Below, piece by piece: positions 23,601 through 35,600 of a stretch of DNA of 64,000 nt; positions within the stretch are counted from its first letter, which is position 1, and each line of letters begins with the position of its first letter. Source of the DNA: Blastobasis lacticolella (lineage: Eukaryota > Arthropoda > Insecta > Lepidoptera > Blastobasidae). Under the pieces are notes generated by a model. The model had not been told where the DNA came from, did no database searches, and worked only from the letters and a program-made list of their open reading frames with translations. The translations under genes were made by a program, and so were the position numbers. The stretch lies in the NCBI GenBank assembly GCA_905147135.1, contig LR990048.1, positions 4,696,563 through 4,760,562 of the forward strand, written 5' to 3'.

Positions 23601-26600
23601 ATGACGATCGAATCGGTTTACATTTTGAGGTTTTATCTCGTTCTCATGATTGTAAATGATATGAAATGGCTTATTTCAGACTTAGTTATGTGTCATAGAC
23701 ATAGGTATTCGTTTATCTACTTACTATCAATCTTAAGTAAATTGTTTTTCACATCAATTCGAACCGCTTATTTCTGTAATTGACATCCAGTAAAACATCG
23801 ATCGAATTGTTATAGTCGTAGGTTTGCGTAAGTTTATTCGTCCGGTTACCCATATATTAGAAGTTAACTATTTATTTTCCCTTTCTTCTCAACGAAACGG
23901 AGCATCTCCAATGGATGGACTTTGTGAATGACGGCATGCGCGTGAATGAAGTGAGTTTAGTACGTACCGAGATACCGAGTGGTAGGGCTCTAGGGCTCAA
24001 ATAAAGAGTCGATTCATTTACTCTTTGAGTGACTTACAGCGTAATAAACGCTTAGAGTGTAACAAATGTAAAATCATATGCATTGGCGTATCTATGGCTA
24101 TTTTCAAGGGGGGCCTGGCCCCCGAGGTGGCCGATGAAGCGGAGTCACAAGCAGTCACGAGAAACAAGGTACTGTGGTTGCCCTCAGAACCAAGTAACAC
24201 ACACCAACACAAACAATTGACTAATGATAGATAGATTAACTCTTTATTGCACACAAAATTACAGGAAAGAACATTTAACAGGTCTATTTAAACATTGTGG
24301 GCAAAGGCGGCCCACAATGAGCAATGATGGGAATGATGATGAGATTGTGACCAGCAGAAGGAAGTTGGTTGCCATTAGTTTATTTAAAATAGTAGTGCTT
24401 GTGCAGAACAGATCAACATAAACTAAAATATTGTTGGTATACATATACCCTAATGCCAAATTAAGAAATATCAGATCTCGTTTTACATGTGATCAATGGT
24501 TTGATAATGCCCCTGGTATTTCTAATGGCCATAGCACCAGGAATGACTACTTCCTATTTATGTATTAAAAAAATTACCACCTCCATTCCAGCAAATACCC
24601 AAAAACGGACTACACGTACTCGCCGCTGTCCCGCGACCGCGTCGAGCTGGCGCCGGGGCAAGTCGCGGTGCCGAACATGTCTCGGCGTTCCCTGGCCTAC
24701 TTCCGGACCCACGGCCCGGTCACGTCCACGGACGAGATAGACTGCGCAGTGACGGAACATAGCTTGCGGAAGCGGTACGCTGTAAGTAGTGTTTTTGTGT
24801 TGGCTATAGCGGTCCTTTGCGTAAGCCCTGCGGAAATACTGAACGCAATAAAATAACCCCATCGTGTTTGGGCGCTTTGGAATGAGATGAGAGAATATTG
24901 ACTATGGTATTCAATCAAAAGCTGCGCGATAAGAGCTTGATAAAAAGAGTTTTCCATTTGAGAACTTATTTTTAAATTTTGCCTTTTTGTTTCTTTGAAC
25001 CTAGATGGTATGAAAGAGCAATAGTTATGTCAAGACGGTCATAGCGTGTGGCACACCTGTTGTGCCCCCTTGCGAGCAAGCATCAGTCTTTATTCATCAT
25101 CATCATATCAGCCGGAAGACGCCCACTGCTAGGCATAGGCCTCTCCCAAAGATCCACAAATGCCGGTCTTGTGCCTTCCGCATCCAGCTGGTACCTGCGA
25201 TCTTTACCAGCTCGTCGGTCTATCTAGTGGGAACCCTATCTACGCTGTGTCTTCCAGTACGTGGTCACCACTTGAGAACTTTTCTGCCTCATCTGCCATC
25301 TACGAACTATGTGCCCTGCCCACTGCCACTTAAGCTTGGCAATCCTTCGGGCTATAATATTTATTACTGAAACGCATACGCTCATCTCCACATTACTTCC
25401 ACAGTCATTAGAGGGTTCCGACGACGAGGCGTCCTACCTGAAGCGAGCCAACGGCTACCAGCCAGCCGACCGCCGGTGGTGGATCACGCGGCTACTGGTT
25501 GCCATCGTCACCACCATCACCACCACCACTACTTCGGCGTACCGCAGCGTGGTTGGACCGCCCCACCGGTACCCCTACACGGAACGGCGGCCGGCGCAAG
25601 GTAGGACTGCTTGTAGCTAGTAGTACGTTTAAGTTGAAATATCAGGCAGCAGTGTTGTGGACAGGTAGAGTAGAATAGCATCCGACCCCTCATGAGTTGA
25701 AGGCGACTTATATTTGTAAGTTTCAATAGAAAAAAACTATACTGAATGTGGCGTATAATGGAAGCAATATGTCGCCACCGGGGCGACGATATTGAAGAAA
25801 AGACAACTGGTGACTTTTCTTTTATACAAACACGCAGGCATTTGACTGCCATCTCACCTGCGACCGAAGATGGAGCACGCCTGTCTAGAAATAGCATATT
25901 CACTCTAGCCTTGTGTGACCTATGTTGATGCAAGCAATTCTCTTCTCTTTCCACTTCCATGAGCATTACTTTGATGTCGGAACGTTTTAGAGTGCAGATA
26001 AGCATTGTGAAAGAATGATATGGGCAAAGATTGTTTGGACTGTATCGGAATATCGCGTGTAACAATGAATAGACTCGCCTGCGCTGATTTGGGAGTTAGG
26101 GTGATGACGATGATGTTTTGACTGTATCATTCCGTTTTCCAGCTGGCATAGTCTCGCAGACGGCGGCAGTGGCAGCCGCGCCCTTCTACTGGATCTACAC
26201 AATCATCAAGAAAGTTGTCACCACCACTGTCACCACTGTTACTGAAACTGTAAGCATGGTAGAACTGCAGTCACTGAAACTGTAAAGAGGCTTGAATTGA
26301 ATTACTATTTTGGCCGTGAAAGTGAATGCTTCGCTTGTACTGTCAAATCATAGTCACATATCTGTAAAATGTGAGATTTATTTATTTTATTTATTTATTT
26401 AACAGTTTATTGTACACAATATAACAAATACAGAAAGTACAGATTAGTTATGACACAACAGGCACTACTTATCTCTAAAAGAAATCTCTTCCAGTAGGCC
26501 TACAAAGAGATTTTTTTCTTTGATCTCAGTTTGTCTGTGGCATCGTACGTAGCTTCCTCATCTCATAGCCCATTATTATCTCTGAATACTTGGAAATGCA

Positions 26601-29600
26601 GAACTTTGGAAAATATACAAGCTGATTTCAAATTGATGATACCAAGTTGCAAAAAGTTGCTTTTTCAATCAATCAATCAATCAAATAATTTATTTGTGAA
26701 ACACAGGTACAGTTAGATATTACAATTAAGAGATATCGCTGTGATCCGTCGTTAGGCATACAAATATTATATAAATATCTAATTGGCATAACATAATCAC
26801 GATATTTTTATCACAAGCACATGCATACGGTAACCCTTGGTACTATCAGTTTGAAACCAACCTCTAGTCTCTAGTCCTCTAGTTCTCCGACATATGTCGT
26901 GTAGGTTATACCTATTAACAAGCAAGCACACGCAATCTCATTCCCCATCGTACCCTCTCCTTCAGATAACGCCGAACCACGTTGGAGAGAGCGAGAAGCA
27001 CGTATCGCGCAGCTACCAGCAGCAAGCGAAGCGGCGGTGGTGGCCGTGGCTTCTGCTTCTGCTTCTACCCATTCTCGGATATGGATGTGAGTAGTAGTCT
27101 AATCTAGGTGGCAAGTGACGAAATGCTATGGAAGTTGAGCAGCTTGCTCTTGAAAAAAACTTACTAAGACTTAATAAATCGTTCTCAACTATGAACGTCT
27201 AAAGCATACTTAATTTTGCAGCTCGTTTGACTGCGAATTTTACACTTCACATAGTATTTCTGTCACTCAGCCGAACTTGCGACCGTTAGCTGAAAATAAC
27301 TAAATTAGCTCATATCAATCGATTATTTAACATGAAGTTATGCAGTTCAAGGGGGCTATTGTCTAACTCAGTTGGCAACTGAATTTGACATTCGATTATT
27401 CTACACAACGTCAACTACGTTAGACACTAGATATAGCGTCTACAAAATTAGAGTAGTGTAAGATTAGTATCAAATTCAGTTGTCCACTGAGATAGCCAAT
27501 AGCAAAGTTCGTATCAATCAATTGATATAATATGTTATGAGCTTGTGTCGCTTTCAAGTTGACAATATAAAGAAAACTATTTCCCAAAAGAAATGCATAG
27601 TAAAGATATAATTCATTACATGGGAATACCATTTAGAGTAACACAGAAATCAACAACCCAAATCCGATATTTCAGCGCACTACACGTACGAAAACCTGGA
27701 ACACTTCACTATACCGAACTTTACCGATTTCCGCATAGATTTGTCAGAGTTCTCTGCATTGGAATTCCCTAAGTTCGAATTACCGTCAATGCCTAACATA
27801 TCCCTGCCGGAGATCAGTCTGCCGACGATCAACTTGACCATGCCAGAGATCAACATCACCCTGCCAGACCTGAGCGACAACCTTCCGGAAGTATCGAAGA
27901 CCTACAACGAGTATAAAGACATAGTTCAGAACAGAATGGCGGATGCCTCGGACTATGTTAGAGTCGTAGCAAAGAGCTGTGGTGAAGAATTGAGGAGATA
28001 CTGGCGCGGTATAATTGGATGACTATAATGGAGGCTTTTTGTTTGTAGCGTTTGTGTTTGTATTTTGGAACGAGCTGGGGGACAGCTGAGTTGGCTGGCC
28101 AATCGCATATTAAATATGCCCGTATAATCAGCCATGAGCTTGGGTTTCATTTAAGACAGAACGGGTTACTTGAGCACAAAATGTTCCGCCTGGATCTATG
28201 AAATGTCTATTAGCATCTTTGTTTGCTAGATGTCGTCAACATACGTTACAAGGACACGGGAAAAATTTAATAGTCTACCGTTGCTTTGGTCTAAAATAAC
28301 CTTCCAGGGCCAAAGTAGCGCGCACAGTGTAAAATACATAAATACATGAAATGAACAAATGTTTATGAGTGCTTACGTACAATATTTTGTACTTATATGC
28401 ATGGTATTGGCAATTGAAAGTTTTACCTGAAATGTGTAACATTTCATTGATAGTGTGGGCAACAACAGCTGATTTTCATCATGGCAATGATAATATAGTA
28501 CTATAATGGTTACTACAACACAAAGTAATTTGTCCTTCAAGTCACTATTATTAAATTGTTACAAACTTGTTCCAAAATACAAATATTTATTCGGGCACCG
28601 ATTTCCTGTGTGTACTTAATTACTTCAAGAATTTGTGGACGTAAATTGAAGAACAATAAAGAACGTAAAGGAATAATGTAAAGGATGGGATGACACAAAT
28701 TTGAAAAATCCGTACCTATTTTTTATTCAATTTATACTCTTCTTTTAATATACATAGAATAGCAGAATACTTATGATAAGGGAACAAACTACATAGCAAA
28801 TCTGAGCCCGTCCACCAGAGCTTTTGCTAATAAAATAATGATAATATATTTATATTTTATATGTGTCCGGTCATATCGAGTAACAAAATGTTGTGTCTTA
28901 TTTTTGTGTGTAATTGGTACTACAACTTTCACAGTTTTATCGTAGCTTTAAAAATGAGTCATTCGCGAAAGGAAGGGTCATTGATAAATTTGCTCCAAGC
29001 CCAGGGGAATTTATGTCCGTGTTCTGTACTCTTAACGGGCCGCTCCCATTGTTGGAACACAATATACTAAGTTAGGTAATAAATAAAACATGCTCTGGAC
29101 ATGTCCAATGACTCTTTTCTGAGTTATGTATGTATTTACATGAATGCTAACTGATGCTCTTAAAGTGAGAGAAAATATCGCAATGAAACCTGCACATTCA
29201 AGCGTCTGCATGTGTATCCATGATCCAATCCGGTCAGGTTCCCCTGGTAGCAGGAGGATCACGGAGATCAGATAGCAGTCGCTCCACTGTAATTACCTGA
29301 TCTGCCAATTCCTGGATCATGGTCAAGGCGGACCCCGGGTCCTCGTGCGCGAGAGCATAACGTAATACTAACGAGATGAGGTAAATATATGCTCCATAAA
29401 TGTCAAATTTCTAGTAATCGAAAGACGAAAAACTGATTTATACAATTTTCTTTGATACTTTTACAAATTTTTTTGGGAGTGACCTGTTAAGATGTATTTC
29501 GTTGTCTAAATTACTTAACAGTTTTGTAATTTCTTTGTAATAATCTCCTGTTGGCATAATTAGTATATTTGACCCTTTTAAAACGAACAATGTAGGTTAA

Positions 29601-32600
29601 GTATAAAATGGTGATTATTATCCCAAGTACAAATATATATTTTTCTATAGCCTATTATGCTTTTAAGTTTAAAGTTTTACTATTTAATATTATTTCAACT
29701 GTGTACCTTAATAATGTGGCCATAAATTGGACAAGCTTTAATTTTAAATATTGGCGGTAATTGGGCATTAATTTCAAAGATGTTGTGTTCTAATCAATTG
29801 TGAAGACTAACAACTAGTCAGTAAGTCATTGCAAAGTTAAATTAATTTAAAAATTAAGTCATTGGAGAGAAATAAGTGCTTCTATGTTTCATGTTTCAAA
29901 CATTTCGTAGACAATAATTTATTAACGTAAATGCAGCTATAATAAATATTGTGATATAAAATGATAAATAAGGGCGTAATTACATTAGGTCCTTCACCCG
30001 AATGACGTTCACACAATAATTCCTATATTCAAAGGTCTTTTAAAGCTAAAACTATGAGCTATGAGCCAATCTGATTAACAGCTATAGAAATGAATAATTG
30101 GCCGTAACTCTATTGATTCTACTAATAGTTTTTATGATGTCGTTAAACGATGACGGCTCAGCATTCGACGTTATATACCTATTGGAACCAGGAGTTAAGC
30201 TAGTTGCCGGTCCGAATTCGGGCAACCGTCCTAGTGTGATCGCGCCATTTTATTCAAACCTCACTATATTCGCAGATATTTTATAAAAAAAACTGTTATT
30301 TTTTAAATTAATTACCTTTATATTGTACGTAGTACGTAAATACGGCGAAGCAGCTACAGCATTAAATATATAATTTATTAAAAGGATAGTTTTGTACTTA
30401 TTAAATATGATTTATGTTCAGACATTAAAGGATTCACTCGTTTTTTAATGAATAAAATTCATTTCGTAGCTGGGTCGCTGGTACATTCCTATTTATGACA
30501 ATATCTGCCGCAAGGACTTAATATACTCAACTACTTCAAACATATCCTAGTTATAATGGTCCTATAGACAATACCTATTTATGATTTGCTAATTTATTAT
30601 CACATGGGTTGGTGACTTGTTTCTAAGTTTATTTTCTGGTCTACTTTTATCTTAATTATACTATTTTCTATGCCACACGACTTTTAATCTGTTTCCGATT
30701 CCCACATAATTCTTCCCTTTCTGAATATTAGTAAATGAGTTTCAATATTAATGAATGAACGATCAAAGCTTGGGAAGGATAGAGGTCAAACATCACCTAT
30801 ACAAAGTGGATGCATACCGACGCTACACTTTATGGTGAGTTGCGTTTTATTTTATATAAATATCTTACTCTGTCCTTCCCTATATTTTTACACGTATCTC
30901 GTTAAATTAGTTATCTTTTTTAAAAGGCATTATGTGGGAAGGACAGAGAATATAACTGACAATTTAAACTGCATAAAGTGAACGTGCAAATTTCTCTATT
31001 TCCAGGCTACAACTACGCCGACCAAATCGTGCCTTTAGTCACAAAAGAGCCTATGTACGCACCACCAGTGATAGTGCAGGACCAGGAACTGTCGAAACGC
31101 ATGTCCGCTTTGGAAAGCTGGGCAGTGAATGTCGATTCGCGATTGAAGCATTTCGACCAAAAACTGTCCAAGCTCGACAACCTAGAAGCCCAGATTGAAC
31201 AGTACTCGATAAAACATATGCAGAACAACCTGATACAGATATTCAATGCGGGGACTAACAGTGACGCTATAGCGTTGAAATTGAAGGCGTATTTCGACCA
31301 GCACTACGTGACGAAAGACCAAGTTCAGAGTATGAGTCAGGAGATACACGAGAAGTTGATAAGCTCGTGGAAGCCAGACCTTGACGAGGACAAGATTAGA
31401 ATGATGATCCAAGAGTACCTGTCGGTGTTTGAGAAGCGACAGGTGGAGTTGGTCGTGGAGAAAGTGAGACATTACATTAGGGAGATTGAGATAAGGGGAG
31501 ATGGTAGTGCGATGGACGTGGATGCGATAAAGAGGATCGTGGCGGGAATGCTGGATGTCTACGACGCGGACAAGACGGGGATGGTGGACTACGCGCTAGA
31601 GTCGGCAGGTCAGTTTGCACTTCTATTGTATTATAATGTTCTAGCCGTCCCCAGCGGCTTTCACCCGCGCACAGTTCGGATCGCTGTAAATATACAACTT
31701 TCCCGCGGGACCTTATTATTTTTCCGGGATAAAAAGTAGCCTATGTCACTCGGGAATAATGTAGCTTCCTATAAGTGAATGAATTTTTAATCGGCCCAGT
31801 AGTTTTTGAGTTTATTCATTACAAACAAAAATACAAATTTTTACTGTTTATGATATTAGTTAGATTTATTTTGGTACATTCTTGGAAAGTCATGAAATGA
31901 AGGCCTCTCTATGGCTATTTGGTTCTGAAATTGCAGTATAGAACTCTATAAACATTCAACTGTGCCGCGCGAACCTGCCACTTTCTCAAAATGTAAGTAG
32001 TGTAGTTTCCAGTTAGGTAAAGAATTTTCGGAATCAATTTAGTAGTTTCTGAGACAACCGCCCAACATCTAAACTTTCAACCATACAAATTCCCCCTTGT
32101 AACATTAGTATACATGTAAATCTTAAATAAAATATTCTTCAATCCCGCCTATTTCCTTATCCCCAGGCGGCCAAGTGATATCCACCAAATGCACGGAGCT
32201 ATACCAGATCAAGACGAAGCAGTACTCCATACTGGGGTTGCCGGTGTGGTGGGTGTACACCTCGCCGCGGTTCGCACTGACTCCAGGTGCGATGCCTGCA
32301 GAGTGCTGGGCCTTCCAAGGCTTCCCGGGTTACCTTGGTGAGTGAGCTGTGTTGCCAGCTGTACACTTTTAACGTTTTTTGGCGGGCTGGTTCCCACCCC
32401 TTACTCTAACCGCTATAACTCATGGTTGGCGTGGTACAGTGGCGTAAAAAGACCTATGCAGGCCCGAGGACAATCTAATACTGTCTTGGAAGTCGCAATA
32501 AATTTAAATAAGAAGGAAAATGTAAGGGTTACGTAGGGACTTCCAGACTAGCTCTTTTAATACTATCTATGGGCCGAAAATGGAGAATCTTATAATCCCT

Positions 32601-35600
32601 GTGTCTTTTTCCCGGAGACATTCAATCAACCGGCTAGCAAAAGTTGCTCTCGCGCGCGATAAGCGAGAACAGCGCGACATTGGTATTAGTATTGAGAAGG
32701 AAACAAACGCTCCCTCGCGGCGCGAGCTGTGTCGCGGACACACTTTTGATAGCTGTGCTGGACGCACTGACTGCCGCACCCAAAAAACAGGGACATACAG
32801 GTACCCATGGATATCTCGCTCTGTATTAACGTGACCTAATATTCCATTCCAGTGGTACGCACGTACGCGATAATCGAAGTGACAGGCTTCTCTTTGGAGC
32901 ACATGTCGAGGCTGCTCGCTGCCGACGGGAAGATCGAGTCCGCGCCCAAGAACTTCTCCGTTTATGTGAGTTGAATTCTACGCCTGCTGTTTTACACTTT
33001 CCTAAAGTACGTGTCAAGGGAAGAAAAAAAAACAATAAGGGTTTTCGCTATTCCATATGGCGCTAGTAAGGCATGTATGTTGTAAAAGTACTGCCGTGCT
33101 ATTTGACAGAAACAACTGCTGTAGAATGACGAATCTATTCCAGCTAATGACAGGGCTTGTTTTTGACAGTAGACTTTTAAGTCTTGAGTATCGCCATCTC
33201 TGGAATTTGGAATCGCGAATACCCTCATTGAACGCGACAACGATAATACTGTATGTGGCGTAAATAGGAGCTATGCATGCAATAGGGAAACTATGCTCAA
33301 AAAAAGACAACTGTCGCCCCCACGCAGCCATTATTGTCGTTGTCGTACTCAATGGTTTTATGTTCCTTTCCATTAAGTCATGCCAGGTCAGATGGCTCTA
33401 TGTCGCTTTCTCGTGTAATGGAGTGTATTTGAAATGGCTATACCGAACCCTGATGAATGTTAGTAGATACATGTTGTACATTTTATTATTTATGTAAAAT
33501 TGTTAAGCTGCATGTTTTGCCTAATACAAGGAAAAAATAATTATTAAAAAGAAGTTACACATTTTTAGGGTATTTTCCAGGTTTCCTACCGCTTACCTTT
33601 GTTGACGAGTAGCCCGATATTTCGACACAGTTGCATGCATCATGGTCACGGGACGACTATTCTAACTTACCTATTACTTACTTACTATTTTTCATTAATT
33701 ATTAACCTTTTCTATTATCAAGATTGAACCACGGCAAAATGAAGAATTGTGTAAACTTGGTTTTTGTAAATCTTTGGGCCTGAGACACAAGTCGATCTTG
33801 GTGCAGAGCCCACAGTAACCCTGTATTTCTAAATTTTTATGGATGGAACATGTACTTCCATGTTCCTGGACTACGTGCACAGTGAAAAATATTCGAGTCC
33901 CATATTTAATCGGTTCAGTTGGTCAGAATGAATAGTATGACAGATACTATACTCCTGTATTAGTCCAGGAAGGTAAGGTTTTTCTGAGGGTGTAAAGCGG
34001 TCTTAAAGCTACCGTTTCCGGTGCATTGCAATTCTGATCTTAGCGGTTTTATATTTTATTGAAATTGGTAAAGCATCACTGGGATAAATTCAACGGTTTA
34101 TTTAATACTTATGAAGCATCAATGAAATTGTTTCGGTATGAAGGTCTGTTTCATTTTTACAAGAGCTTCATATGCAAGTGGTTTCTCATGGTGGTGACAA
34201 CAATTTGAATTTTTATATATATAAAATAAAGTAAACTAACAAACTTCTTGAACTTGATCTTGACTGCACTGTAGCCATTTTTCATAAAATGCAAGCGTTC
34301 CCGCTCCTCCACTCTGTAAGAAGTGCTTAAGAATTTTACTAATACTCTTCCTCCTGGCTAGTGTCGTTTCGTCCGATAGGCTACGTTCTCATGAGTTTCA
34401 AAACAACCTTACAAGTTACAACCACAAACTTCTTACCACTTAGGTGATATGCTTGAGTTGAGCACTGCTAAAAATGGATATATTTATTAGTTTACGTCAT
34501 TGCGTATTAAATCAGGGCTTGTCTTTTACAAACATGGGCAGAGACCACATCTTTATACCATATGATTTTCTATTTCAGAAAGAAAATATCTCTATAGAAA
34601 GTCAATCAATGGTGTTTGATATTTCGTTGCTTTATAAATAACAGCTGTAGGATGTTCTATCGTAATCGGTTCAGTTTTGTATAACAACAACATCCCAAAA
34701 TAGTCCACTGCTGGACATGAGCTTTATCTCATAGAGGATCTCACGCCAGGCCAGTGCGGGTTGAAGATCCCAGTTTTTAAAGCACACTACTTAAAACGTT
34801 GCTACCCATTTTCTGGTCTATCGAGGTCTTGGTTAGCCTCTAAAGTACGCATAAAATTGTTTAAAATTTTTTGTATAAAGTTTTTTGTTTAAGTATCAGC
34901 TTAAAAGCGTTAAAGAATTTTGTGCAAGCCGCCCTTAGTCGCCTATTACGAAACACATAAGTCGGAGGGGTTGATGCACTAGTACTCGCTGGGCACCACA
35001 TGACAATCTCACATACTGGACATCTATAGCACAGAATGCCTAATAGAATTTTCCGCCACAGATTGCCTTCTACGGTGGCACGCTGCCACGCGCACGCCTA
35101 AACGGGCGTTGGTACTAATAAGGCCTGATACAGTCATATGATTCTAGTCCGTATTTGTTGATGTTGACATGTTCCTACAGAATGAGAAGGTGGATAATAT
35201 TACGCTGTTCTTGTGGATATCATTTTAATACTAAAGTCAATCATCATCATCTTGGCGTTATGTCCCGGTTGCGCCCCCGCGCGGCACGAGGGCCCAGGGT
35301 CCGCCTATATTAATACGTATTAGTCACCCAAAATGAGGCCAGACCAGCTGAAAGATTTCTTTATAATTTACTAGTGGCGCCGGCGCGACTTCGTTCGTGT
35401 ATACCTACTTTACCCCTACTTATCTTTTTTGTCTTGCTTGCTTATAAACCTTCCACTTGAATCACTCTATCTACTATTGAAAACTGCTTTTAAATCCTAT
35501 GCGTAGTTTAATAGATCTAATCGTACATAGATACATAGGGCGGAAGGCGACTTTGTTTTATACTATGTATAAATAAGTAACACCTTTATCTTGGGCGACA

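Noticed and set aside
25529..26065. 178-codon minus-strand frame overlapping koi exon 6
   Set aside because: Runs antisense through a coding exon, an intron and two repeat fragments; no family hallmarks.
30978..31005. Extending koi exon 9 upstream to the ATG at 30978
   Set aside because: The ATG lies in the intron, before a clear CTATTTCCAG acceptor at 31005; the phase joins exon 8 perfectly, so the ATG is not a start.
31609..31739. C-terminal readthrough of koi exon 9 (QFALLLYYNVLAVPSGFHPR onward)
   Set aside because: Continues past a GTCAGT donor into a dispersed repeat, and the SUN domain resumes in phase at 32167.
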